A stretch of 64,000 nt of DNA from SAR116 cluster bacterium MED-G04 (GTDB lineage: Bacteria; Pseudomonadota; Alphaproteobacteria; Puniceispirillales; UBA1172). Shown piece by piece: positions 55,641-63,941 of the stretch. The stretch is from positions 1 to 64,000 of the forward strand of contig NTKX01000001.1 of the NCBI GenBank assembly GCA_002457135.1. Reading direction: 5' to 3'. The notes under the pieces are model-generated. The model was not told the origin of the DNA, did not search any database, and saw nothing but the letters and a program-made list of their open reading frames with translations. The translations under genes were made by a program, and so were the position numbers. Each line of letters starts with the position of its first letter. Position 1 is the stretch's first letter.

Positions 55641-55691
55641 TGATGGGCCAGTGACGAACCCGGAACAACCCGGGTTTGCGCTGGCCCATCA
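55641..55691 (+). terminator. Long stem-loop between binding protein and permease genes
   Basis: Outer arms TGATGGGCCAG (55641-55651) and CTGGCCCATCA (55681-55691) are perfect; inner arms AACCCGG and CCGGGTT continue the stem. No T-run follows, so partial termination or mRNA stabilisation is likelier than full termination. Confidence 0.75.
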
Positions 55692-55730
55692 GCACTGTCT
55701 GAATATTTCCATCCTTCAGGAAGACAACCC

Positions 55731-56690
55731 ATGTTGATGATGCTGATCAGAAGAATAATGCTGGGCATTGTGACGGTCAGTCTTGTATCCCTGATCATCT
55801 TCGCCGGTGTTGAAATTCTCCCCGGTGATGCCTGCACCCAGTATCTTGGCGAATACCAGGCTGATGATGAATTGCTGGCCCAGTGCCGCAAGGACCTTGA
55901 TCTCAACAGGCCCGCACTGGAACGGTTCCAGGAATGGGCGGGGGGTGCTGTCACCGGCGACCTAGGCACGGCTGTTGATGGCAAGACCAAGATCAGCACC
56001 ATTGTCGGTGACCGGCTCAAAAACTCGCTCCTGCTGGCTTTCTGCGCCATGATTGTCGGCGTGCCGCTGGCCCTGTTGCTTGGCGTTATCACCGGATTAT
56101 GGCGTGACCGCAAACCTGATCTCATCGCATCAACCCTGGCCATTTTCGCCATGACCATTCCTGAATTTGTCTCGGCAACCCTGCTGATCCTGATCTTCAG
56201 CATATGGCTCGGCTGGCTGCCCGGCATTGTGTTGACTTCAGCGAGCGCGCCTGCGTCTGAATTTTTCCCTGAAATCCTGTTGCCGGTGATCGTGCTTTCG
56301 CTGGTGATGTGCGCGCATATCATGCGCATGGTGCGATCATCGGTCATCGAGGTCATGGAAAGCGACTATGTGCAGATGGCAACCCTGAAGGGCGTGCCGT
56401 ACTGGCGCATGGTGTTCAGCCATGCCCTGCCCAATGCTCTCTTGCCAGCGATCAATGTTGTTGCCCTCACCATCGCCTGGCTGCTTGGCGGTGTTGTCGT
56501 TATTGAGGTGGTGTTCAATTACCCCGGGCTGGGCCGGTTGATGATCGACTCGATCTCTGACAGGGACCTGCCGGTGGTGCAGTCGATCGCCCTCATCGTT
56601 GCCAGTATCTATGTCTGTGTCAATCTGGCGGCTGACCTGTTGACCATGCTGGCCAACCCGAAACTGCGCACCATTTACACGAGGAAATGA
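55731..56690 (+). CDS. Dipeptide-type ABC transporter permease (DppB-like)
   Basis: 319 residues, six helices. VEILPGDACTQYLGEY after helix 1 and the EAA loop DYVQMATLKGVPYWRMVFSH are typical, followed by NYPGLGRLMIDSISDRDLP. Ribosome site AGGAAG; ATG 55731, with in-frame ATGs at 55737 and 55740. Its stop overlaps the next ATG (ATGATGG). Confidence 0.94.
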   Translation: MLMMLIRRIMLGIVTVSLVSLIIFAGVEILPGDACTQYLGEYQADDELLAQCRKDLDLNRPALERFQEWAGGAVTGDLGTAVDGKTKISTIVGDRLKNSLLLAFCAMIVGVPLALLLGVITGLWRDRKPDLIASTLAIFAMTIPEFVSATLLILIFSIWLGWLPGIVLTSASAPASEFFPEILLPVIVLSLVMCAHIMRMVRSSVIEVMESDYVQMATLKGVPYWRMVFSHALPNALLPAINVVALTIAWLLGGVVVIEVVFNYPGLGRLMIDSISDRDLPVVQSIALIVASIYVCVNLAADLLTMLANPKLRTIYTRK

Positions 56691-57574
56691 TGGCAGCAAC
56701 CACCGCAACGTCAATGGTATCCGGCAACCGGGTCGTGACTGTCCTAAAGGATCTGGCATCGCGGCCATCGGGGGCTATCGGCCTGACGCTGGTGATATTC
56801 CATGTCGCCCTCGCCCTGGTCAGCCCCTATATCGTGCCTTTTGACTACAAGTTGCAGAACTCCAGCCTGATGCTGACCGGCCCTGATGCTGTTCACTGGC
56901 TGGGCGCGGATCACCTCGGCCGTGATGTCTTTTCCCGAACCCTGATGGGCGGGCGTGAGGCCCTGCTGGTGACAGGGGTGGCCACGCCACTGGCTGTTAT
57001 TTGGGGCGGGTTTATCGGGATACTTTTCGGGCTGGTGGGCGGCCGCCTTGATGAAGTGCTGATGCGGGTTGTTGATGCCTTTCTGTCCCTGCCATGGATT
57101 CTCAAGATGCTGGTGCTGATCGTGACCTTTGGCACCGGGGTTGAGGTGCTGATCCCGACGCTTGCCTTTTTCTATGGCATTCCGGTGATCCGTATTGCCC
57201 GGGCGGCAACCCATGATGTTATTGCCCGTGATTTTGTCTGGGCCGCCAAGGCACGGGGGCATAGCCGGATCAGCATCATCTGGCGCGAATTGCTGCCCAA
57301 TGTCCTCGATACACTGATGGTTGAGGGGGCCATGCGCTGGTCGTGGATGCTGCTTGCGTTTTCGTCCCTGTCCTTCCTCGGGTTTGGTGTATCACCGCCA
57401 ACGCCTGACTGGGGGCTGATGATTTCCGATGCCCGCGGTTTCATGTCTTTCGCTCCATGGGGTGTGATCGGGCCTGTGATTGCCCTGTCATCGCTGATCA
57501 TCGGGATCAATCTGACCGCTGATGCCCTCGCCAAAGCACTGGGCATTGACCGCGCACAGAAAGCCCCGATGTAG
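56687..57574 (+). CDS. Dipeptide-type ABC transporter permease (DppC-like)
   Basis: 295 residues. HWLGADHLGRDVFSRTLMGG is the conserved DppC block; EAA loop DFVWAAKARGHSRISIIWRE; PPTPDWGLMISDARGF near the C-terminus. It lacks the large periplasmic insert seen in the homologue at 42941-44134. Coupled to the upstream permease. Confidence 0.95.
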   Translation: MMAATTATSMVSGNRVVTVLKDLASRPSGAIGLTLVIFHVALALVSPYIVPFDYKLQNSSLMLTGPDAVHWLGADHLGRDVFSRTLMGGREALLVTGVATPLAVIWGGFIGILFGLVGGRLDEVLMRVVDAFLSLPWILKMLVLIVTFGTGVEVLIPTLAFFYGIPVIRIARAATHDVIARDFVWAAKARGHSRISIIWRELLPNVLDTLMVEGAMRWSWMLLAFSSLSFLGFGVSPPTPDWGLMISDARGFMSFAPWGVIGPVIALSSLIIGINLTADALAKALGIDRAQKAPM

Positions 57575-57575
57575 C

Positions 57576-59591
57576 ATGACCACTCCGTCCTTTATTGATG
57601 TCCGGAACCTGTCAATCGGCTATACCAGCCGTGCCGGAGAGACCGTGAAGGTCCTGCGTGATGTCAGCCTGACCATCAATCGGGGGGAGAGTGTCGGCCT
57701 GGTTGGGGAGAGCGGGTCGGGCAAGAGTACCCTGGCCCTCGCCGCCCTTGGCTACTTCAAGCGGGGGCTGAGGGTGCTTGATGGCCAGATCCATTTTGAC
57801 GGCATCGATATGCTTGATCTCGGCCGTGATGATATCCAGAAAATCCGTGGCGGCAGGCTGGCGCTGATCCCCCAGAATTCGGGCCAGTCCCTGACACCGA
57901 CGTTAAGGATCGGCCAGCAGGTGGCTGAGGCCTTGCGCCTGCATAGCGAGCTTGAGGCCGATGAATTTGATCACCGTGTGGTGGAACTGCTGACCCAGGT
58001 TCGCCTGCCGGACCCGGCCGCGCTGATCAGCCGCTATCCGCATGAATTATCAGGTGGCCAGCAGCAACGTGTCGCCATTGCTATGGCCCTGGCGGGCCAG
58101 CCTGATGCGCTGCTGCTTGATGAGCCGACCACCGGCCTCGATGTCACCACCCAGGCGCATATTCTGGAATTGCTCCGTGATCTGGCCAGTGACCGCAATA
58201 TGGCGATGCTTTACGTCAGTCATGATCTCGGCGCGATTGCCCGTGTCTGTGATCGGGTTGTTGTCATGTATGCCGGTGAAATCGTATTGCAGGGCAGTGC
58301 CAGGCAGGTCCTGAAATCCCCCCGGCATCCCTACGCGCATGGGCTGCTGGCCTCCATCCCCCGGCTCAGCCAGCAGAGCCTGCCGGTGGCGCTTGATGGC
58401 CGTCCCCCCATGCCGGGGGAGATGATCAACGGCTGTGCCTTTGCTGATCGATGCGGGATTGCCGACAGCACATGCACGGCATCACCGCCGCCGCTGGTTC
58501 CCATCGATACAGGGGAGCATGTCCGGTGTTTCCATCCCGGCAAGATCAGCCAGCTCCCCAGGGCCAGCAAAACAGCCGCGCGGAAAAAACCCTCCGCATC
58601 TGGGAAGCCTGATGCTGCCCTGGTCATGGATGACCTCTCCATCACTTACGCCAAGCCTGATTTTCTGGCGTCACTGCTGACCAGCCGGAAAGACCCGCCC
58701 GCAACGGTTGAGGGGATCAACATCACCATCGTCAAGGGGGAGACGCTCGGCCTTGTGGGGGAGAGCGGGTCAGGCAAATCGACGATCCTCAAATCCATTG
58801 CCGGGCTGATTTCACCCAAGACAGGCAGCATCGCGCTGGAGGGACAGTCCCCCCTGACCGCCAAGGTGGAAGACAGGCCAGCCGTCAACCTGCGGCAGAT
58901 CCAGCTGATTTTCCAGAACCCTGATGACAGCCTCAACCCGCGTCACACCGTGGCGCAGATTCTGGCCCAGCCGTTGCGGCTTTATTTCAGGCTTTCCGGT
59001 GATGATCTGCGGCAACGCAGCATTGAGCTGCTGGAAAAAGTCAGGCTGGGTTCGCACTATCTCGAACGCCTGCCGAGCCAGCTTTCCGGTGGGGAGAAAC
59101 AGCGTATCGCCGTGGCCCGTGCCTTTGCCGCCGAACCTGAAATCGTCCTCTGTGATGAAGTGACATCGGCGCTGGATGTATCGGTCCAGGCGGCGGTACT
59201 CAACCTGCTCAATGAGCTGAAAACACAGCAGCAGACAACGTATATTTTCGTTTCGCATGATCTGGCGGTGGTGAAGGCGATTTCGGATCGTATCGCTGTT
59301 CTCTATCAGGGCCGGCTCTGTGAAATTGGCCCGGTTGACGCTGTCTATAAGCCGCCGTTCCATCCCTATACCGATGTTCTGCTGGGTGCTGTGCTGGAAC
59401 CTGACCCTGAAAAGGCCCCCAAGCTGAGCGCGGATGACGTGGTTGAACTGTCACCACCGGCGCAAGGTTGCCCGTTCCAGCGGCGATGCCCCAAAAAGAT
59501 CGGCACAATCTGTGAAACCGATACACCCCCCGCCCAGCAAATGGGGGGAGGCCATGTGATCAACTGCCATATCCCGGCCGATGATCTGTAG
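57576..59591 (+). CDS. Fused dipeptide ABC transporter ATPase (DppD-DppF in one chain)
   Basis: 671 residues with two complete ATPase units. First: Walker [16 protein letters not shown] near residue 43, signature LSGGQQQRVAIAMAL, Walker B ALLLDEPTTGLDV. Its Cys-rich tail (GCAFADRCGIADSTC) ends the DppD-like half. A linker near 330-350 follows. Second: Walker [15 protein letters not shown], signature LSGGEKQRIAVARAF, Walker B EIVLCDEVTSALDV, tail GCPFQRRCPKKIGTIC. ATG 57576 lies one base after the permease stop. The fusion fixes the two ATPases in a 1:1 ratio. Confidence 0.95.
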   Translation: MTTPSFIDVRNLSIGYTSRAGETVKVLRDVSLTINRGESVGLVGESGSGKSTLALAALGYFKRGLRVLDGQIHFDGIDMLDLGRDDIQKIRGGRLALIPQNSGQSLTPTLRIGQQVAEALRLHSELEADEFDHRVVELLTQVRLPDPAALISRYPHELSGGQQQRVAIAMALAGQPDALLLDEPTTGLDVTTQAHILELLRDLASDRNMAMLYVSHDLGAIARVCDRVVVMYAGEIVLQGSARQVLKSPRHPYAHGLLASIPRLSQQSLPVALDGRPPMPGEMINGCAFADRCGIADSTCTASPPPLVPIDTGEHVRCFHPGKISQLPRASKTAARKKPSASGKPDAALVMDDLSITYAKPDFLASLLTSRKDPPATVEGINITIVKGETLGLVGESGSGKSTILKSIAGLISPKTGSIALEGQSPLTAKVEDRPAVNLRQIQLIFQNPDDSLNPRHTVAQILAQPLRLYFRLSGDDLRQRSIELLEKVRLGSHYLERLPSQLSGGEKQRIAVARAFAAEPEIVLCDEVTSALDVSVQAAVLNLLNELKTQQQTTYIFVSHDLAVVKAISDRIAVLYQGRLCEIGPVDAVYKPPFHPYTDVLLGAVLEPDPEKAPKLSADDVVELSPPAQGCPFQRRCPKKIGTICETDTPPAQQMGGGHVINCHIPADDL

Positions 59592-59634
59592 GTCATGGGG
59601 ATCTCCAGGTGATTTCAGGGCTTTCGGATGCTGA

Positions 59635-60471
59635 TCAGAGAAAATTGTAAAACAGCGAAATGAACCCCAATGCGATTGAGGCCGAGCCAAAGAGTTTGGC
59701 ATGCTGGCCGATGGCAGGGGTGTTGTTTTCCATGAACATCACCATGGTCAGCGCGAGCATGGCAACAATGTTCATCAGGCCGAGGGCAAACATGCCCAGC
59801 ATCAAGGGGCAGCAGCCCCGGACACAGGCCAGGCCATACTGTTTTCCATAATGCAGTTTATCGGCGTTGCTGGTGGATGGACCCGCGGCCAGATCGAGCA
59901 GTCTTTTCCGGCTGACGCAGGCGCTCATCTTGAAGCGTGAGAACTGATAGACCCCGATGATGAAGAAAATGATTGATGAAAACCACGGCTGGCTGATGAC
60001 CATCTGGTTGTTGAGCAGCCCTGCCGAATACAGCATCCATTGCAGCGAAACCCCCACCATGCAGCACAAGGACCAGACAATGATGTAGCCGAGGAAAAAC
60101 CAGAAAACGAAGGTTGAGTTAAACCGCTTTGACCGGATTGAAGGCAGCAGGCTGGGTACCATCATCGCCAGCACCATGCTGAACCACATGACAAACGACC
60201 CAAGCCAGGTTTCAATGGTCCAGGTTCCGTCCGGGGTGCTGCAAAAGGACAGGTTGGCGAGGTAGCTGTAGGGGTTATCGACAAAATAGAAATTCGCCAG
60301 ATCGAGGATTTCCATTCCTGGCCCGAACTGGCCAAAGCCGCCCCCATCCTTGAGGTTCAGCAGCTGGAGCAGGCTGTAGAGCCAGCCGAGCGTGACAATA
60401 AAGAGGATCGTCAGGAACGCTTCCATCCCTGTTGGGGGGTATTTAAATATCTTTTCCGAGGTCAGCTTCAT
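59635..60471 (-). CDS. DUF2182 family metal-binding membrane protein
   Basis: 278 residues with about seven hydrophobic segments. Family marks: WFSMVLAMMVPSLLPSI, VFWFFLGYIIVWS, GVYQFSRFKMSACVSRKR, and GLACVRGCCPLMLGMFALG followed by MNIVAML. The Cys/His/Met-rich loops are thought to bind metal. ATG 60471 overlaps the ferredoxin stop (ATGA), so it is coupled to the methanethiol-oxidase operon. A role in supplying metal to that enzyme is inference. Confidence 0.85.
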   Translation of the reverse strand: MKLTSEKIFKYPPTGMEAFLTILFIVTLGWLYSLLQLLNLKDGGGFGQFGPGMEILDLANFYFVDNPYSYLANLSFCSTPDGTWTIETWLGSFVMWFSMVLAMMVPSLLPSIRSKRFNSTFVFWFFLGYIIVWSLCCMVGVSLQWMLYSAGLLNNQMVISQPWFSSIIFFIIGVYQFSRFKMSACVSRKRLLDLAAGPSTSNADKLHYGKQYGLACVRGCCPLMLGMFALGLMNIVAMLALTMVMFMENNTPAIGQHAKLFGSASIALGFISLFYNFL

Positions 60472-60833
60472 CGTGACTTCGCCTTTGCCATCAGCGCGAC
60501 AGCCCTGGTCTGGGCAAACGGATTCTGATACAGCGTGTCGTGACTTTCCACACCGACGTCGAGAACGCAATCTTCCCTGGGCTGGGCAACGCACAGCAGG
60601 ATGTAGCCGTCTTGAGACTGCCGCTTGTTAAGGGCCGTGGCGTTGGGCTGACGGACCTTTCCCGATATCAGCTTGGCGGCACAGGTAATACAGCCGCCAT
60701 ACCGGCAGGCAATTGGCAGATCGTGTCCTGCGGCCTCAAAAACATCGATAATCTTGTCCTGATCACCGACCTTGAGCGTGGTGTTATCCCGGTTCCGCAA
60801 GGTGACGTTGAACGTGGTTTTTGAACTGGTCAT
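60468..60833 (-). CDS. [2Fe-2S] plant-type ferredoxin
   Basis: 121 residues. Cluster ligands CRYGGCITC (C-X4-C-X2-C) near residue 43 and the fourth Cys in YILLCVAQP about 33 residues on. The fold is the beta-grasp type of plant ferredoxins and oxygenase reductase domains. Start ATG 60833; a TTG precedes it. Between mtoX and DUF2182, it is a probable electron carrier of the same pathway. Confidence 0.92.
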   Translation of the reverse strand: MTSSKTTFNVTLRNRDNTTLKVGDQDKIIDVFEAAGHDLPIACRYGGCITCAAKLISGKVRQPNATALNKRQSQDGYILLCVAQPREDCVLDVGVESHDTLYQNPFAQTRAVALMAKAKSR

Positions 60834-60841
60834 CAACTGAG

Positions 60842-60870
60842 TAAAAGGGGCCTGTCCGAAAACAGGCCCC
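60842..60870 (-). terminator. Terminator-like hairpin between mtoX and ferredoxin
   Basis: On the minus strand GGGGCCTGT and ACAGGCCCC form a 9-bp stem with a 6-nt loop, followed by only TTTTA. It probably reduces transcription of the downstream genes instead of stopping it. Confidence 0.65.
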
Positions 60871-60881
60871 CTTGAATTTCC

Positions 60882-62249
60882 CTAAACCCAGATATCCGAC
60901 GAACAATCCCCGCCGGGGTATCGTGTCTCATGGGCCCGTGCGGGACCGTTTGGCTCATTGCCGAAATCGATCATGAAGTCTTCACGGATGGTCATGCCAC
61001 CGTTTTCAACATCACAATCAACGATCAGCATGATGCCGCCCGACTCCTTCATTTCAGGATAGAACTGGTTGTCCCATGTCGAGAACAGCGACGTGGTGAC
61101 AAACAGGCGCTTGCCATCAAGGGACAGCTGGATCATCTGGGGCGCGCCATTGACAGCACGGCCGTTGACCTCAGGTGCCTTGCCGAGGAGACCGCCAATC
61201 CATACCTGGCCCGTCAGTTTCGGGTTCGAAGGATCAGAAATATCATACTGCCTCAGGTCACCGTGCAACCAGTTGGAGAAGTACAGATACTTGTCATCCA
61301 TCGAGATCAGGATATCGGTGATCAGCCCGGGCATGGGGACAGGAAAATCCTCAACGTCGATATGCTCGACATCAATGACTTTCTCGATCTGCAACTCACC
61401 TTCATCATCCTTGTACCAGTGGAAGATGTTGGAGCTCAGCGTCGCCCCGACAAAACCGTGGGTGCTGTCCGGGTTATGATGGAAACGGGTTTCCAGCGGG
61501 ATCAGGCCTTCGGCACCAAGGTCAATGGATTTCTCGATTGTGCGATTTTTGAAATCCCAGAAATGGATGTGCTGGCCGTATTTGCCATTGGCAACATCCT
61601 CAAGATCAAAGCCAGGCATGAATGTATTCGGGGCCGCCCATTCGGTTGACACCATCATGTTATGGCGTGGCTGGTACCAGAAATCATAGCTGAAGTTCAT
61701 GCCTGTCGTGTTGGTTTCCCAACGCCCGACAATATTGAAATCCTTGTCGAGGTGGAGGTAGCCGCCAGGGGCGTTGCCATCGGCATCACCCAGCATCGAT
61801 ACGATGATATCGGAGCCGAGGCAATGAACCGTATGCGGTGCGGACAGATTTGTTTTCTTTTTGATTTCTTCACCGTCAATGGTTTTGAAAACGGTTGGCT
61901 TCCTTGGGTCTGTTGCGGTGTCGACAATGTAGAAATTTGAAGTCCGGACACCGGGGATGATCAGGTATTTTCTTTCCATGCTGTCATCATCATTGCATGA
62001 AGAACAGGCGTTCCAGCCCATGTGGTGCAATTCATCCCCGACCACACCAACCTCGGTGCGGTGGATGATCTGGTTGTAGGTAGGGCTGGTCTCATCAACA
62101 TCGATGGTGGCCAGATAATCCGGCTTTTCAATCCCTGTTCCGGTGTAGATACAAATCGTGTAGACGACTTTTTCCCGTGGTGCCTTGATGGCATCCTGCG
62201 GTGAAGCATAACCAGGGCCTGCGCAACAACTTCCATTGTTCTGTGACAT
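60882..62249 (-). CDS. mtoX: Methanethiol oxidase / selenium-binding protein 1 (SBP56) family
   Basis: 455 residues. CCAGPGYASPQDAIKAPREK at the N-terminus, VGDELHHMGWNACSSC, SAPHTVHCLGSDIIVSMLGD and GPARAHETRYPGGDCSSD near the end match SBP56/SELENBP1. Bacterial members (Hyphomicrobium MtoX) are copper enzymes that oxidise methanethiol to formaldehyde, hydrogen peroxide and sulfide; the His-rich blocks are the expected metal ligands. No signal peptide is seen, unlike the exported Hyphomicrobium enzyme. AGGAG precedes ATG 62249. Followed by ferredoxin and DUF2182, and divergent from sulfide:quinone reductase, which would remove the sulfide product. Confidence 0.9.
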   Translation of the reverse strand: MSQNNGSCCAGPGYASPQDAIKAPREKVVYTICIYTGTGIEKPDYLATIDVDETSPTYNQIIHRTEVGVVGDELHHMGWNACSSCNDDDSMERKYLIIPGVRTSNFYIVDTATDPRKPTVFKTIDGEEIKKKTNLSAPHTVHCLGSDIIVSMLGDADGNAPGGYLHLDKDFNIVGRWETNTTGMNFSYDFWYQPRHNMMVSTEWAAPNTFMPGFDLEDVANGKYGQHIHFWDFKNRTIEKSIDLGAEGLIPLETRFHHNPDSTHGFVGATLSSNIFHWYKDDEGELQIEKVIDVEHIDVEDFPVPMPGLITDILISMDDKYLYFSNWLHGDLRQYDISDPSNPKLTGQVWIGGLLGKAPEVNGRAVNGAPQMIQLSLDGKRLFVTTSLFSTWDNQFYPEMKESGGIMLIVDCDVENGGMTIREDFMIDFGNEPNGPARAHETRYPGGDCSSDIWV

Positions 62250-62528
62250 TTGTTTCTCCTATACATGACGAAAAGAAACTATTCACCCTGCTATCCCCAA
62301 GCCTTTAAGCAGCAAAGACCCACCGTTGAATGGAACTTTGACGGTCTGAAAATCAAAAAGGTTAAAATAGCCCCCCTAATTCGTTTTTTTGTTGTTATCA
62401 TCGAAAATAAAATCGACACTAATATTTAAATTCGAAAATCGTGGATAGGTAAAGTCATATCTTAATTTTTTGTATATCCGCTATCCAGTACATAAGGCTC
62501 ACGGTGAGCAGAACTCGAGGGGGAAAAA

Positions 62529-63749
62529 ATGACAAGGTCTTATCAAATTCTAATTGTTGGTGGCGGGGCTGCGGGTCTGGCCACAGCCGCCAGCCTGCAT
62601 AACAGGGACAGGTCGCTTGAAATCGCGATCGTTGAACCGGCGGACAAGCATTATTATCAGCCTGGATGGACAATGGTCGGCGCGGGGATTTTCCAGAAGG
62701 AAGAAACCTGCAGGGACATGGATTCCGTCTGGCCTGCTGGCGTTGAACGCATCCGCAACGCGGTCAAATCGTTCGACCCGAAAAACAACACGGTGACGCT
62801 GAACGACAAGACCAAGATCGGTTATGAGATCCTGATCGTGGCATCAGGGCTGAAACTGGACTGGGATGCCATCGAAGGCCTGACGGATTCGCTCGGTCAC
62901 AACGGTGTCACGTCAAACTACAATTATGACCTCGCGCCCTACACCTGGCAGCTGGTTCAGGAATTCCAGGGCAAGGATGCGATTTTCACCATGCCCGGCA
63001 TGCCGATCAAATGCGCAGGCGCGCCGCAAAAGGCGATGTACCTGTCCTGTGATCACTGGCAGAAAACAGGTCGGCTCAGCGGCATGAATGTGTCGTTCTG
63101 CAACGCTGGACCGGTTCTGTTCGGTTGCGCAACCTATGTGCCGCCACTGATGAAATATGTCGACAAATACGGCATCAACCTCGATTTCGGTCATAACCTG
63201 ACCAAGATTGACGGCGCATCCAAAACCGCTTGGTTCAAGGTCACCAAAGAAGGTGAAGAGCCGCAAATGATCGAACGCAAGTTTGACATGATCCATGTAT
63301 GCCCGCCGCAATGCGCGCCTGATTTCATCAGCAAAAGCCCGCTTGCCAACGCTGGCGGCTGGGTCGACGTTGATCAGGAAACATTGCAGCACACCGGTTT
63401 CCCCAATGTCTTCTCACTCGGGGATGTGGCATCAACACCAAACGCCAAGACAGCCGCGGCTGCCCGGAAACAGGCCCCGATTGTGGCGCAGAACGTCAAG
63501 GCCTTTATGGCCGGGCGTGAGCTGAAACCGCTTTATGACGGCTATGGTTCATGCCCGCTGACCGTCGAAAAGGGAAAGATCATCCTCGCCGAGTTCGGTT
63601 ATGGCGGCAAGGTAATGCCTTCATTCCCATGGGATTCCACCAAGGCGAGACGGTCTGCATGGATGCTGAAGAAAACGGTTCTGCCGAAAGTCTACTGGGG
63701 CGCCATGCTCAAGGGACGTGAATGGCTGACCAGGACAACAAAGGCCTGA
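62529..63749 (+). CDS. sqr: Sulfide:quinone oxidoreductase, type II
   Basis: 406 residues. FAD motif ILIVGGGAAGLATAASL; HYYQPGWTMVGAG; redox Cys in TMPGMPIKCAGAPQKAMYL; PQCAPDFI holding a further Cys; VFSLGDVASTPNAKTAAA near the C-terminus and YGSCPLTV. The pattern is that of mitochondrial-type SQR (SQOR). It oxidises H2S to sulfane sulfur and reduces ubiquinone at the inner membrane. A GAGGGGG-like site lies before ATG 62529. The C-terminal WGAMLKGREWL amphipathic segment fits membrane attachment. Confidence 0.93.
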   Translation: MTRSYQILIVGGGAAGLATAASLHNRDRSLEIAIVEPADKHYYQPGWTMVGAGIFQKEETCRDMDSVWPAGVERIRNAVKSFDPKNNTVTLNDKTKIGYEILIVASGLKLDWDAIEGLTDSLGHNGVTSNYNYDLAPYTWQLVQEFQGKDAIFTMPGMPIKCAGAPQKAMYLSCDHWQKTGRLSGMNVSFCNAGPVLFGCATYVPPLMKYVDKYGINLDFGHNLTKIDGASKTAWFKVTKEGEEPQMIERKFDMIHVCPPQCAPDFISKSPLANAGGWVDVDQETLQHTGFPNVFSLGDVASTPNAKTAAAARKQAPIVAQNVKAFMAGRELKPLYDGYGSCPLTVEKGKIILAEFGYGGKVMPSFPWDSTKARRSAWMLKKTVLPKVYWGAMLKGREWLTRTTKA

Positions 63750-63766
63750 GCGCAGCATTCCGGAAA

Positions 63767-63887
63767 AATCAATCCCGGGATAATCAATCCCGGGATAATC
63801 AATAAAGGGGGTTTGATGAGCTGCCGGGATTATTGAGGCCAGCTTCAGTTTTCCCGGCCTGAGTTTTCCCGGCCTGAGTTTTCCCGG
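63767..63887. repeat. Two 15-bp tandem repeat arrays after sqr
   Basis: AATCAATCCCGGGAT is present twice plus a partial copy at 63767-63802. TSAGTTTTCCCGGCC is present twice plus a 13-bp partial at 63845-63887. The ~190-bp gap shows no gene otherwise. Confidence 0.85.
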
Positions 63888-63941
63888 TGCTGTCAAACCC
63901 CTTTCGAATGCATTTCTTGTTCAAGCCCAGGGCTTTATCCA

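Noticed and set aside
63621-63896. Minus-strand frame with KLRPG and IDYPG repeats
   Set aside because: The peptide repeats come from the intergenic 15-bp arrays, and the frame runs antisense into sqr. No ribosome site.
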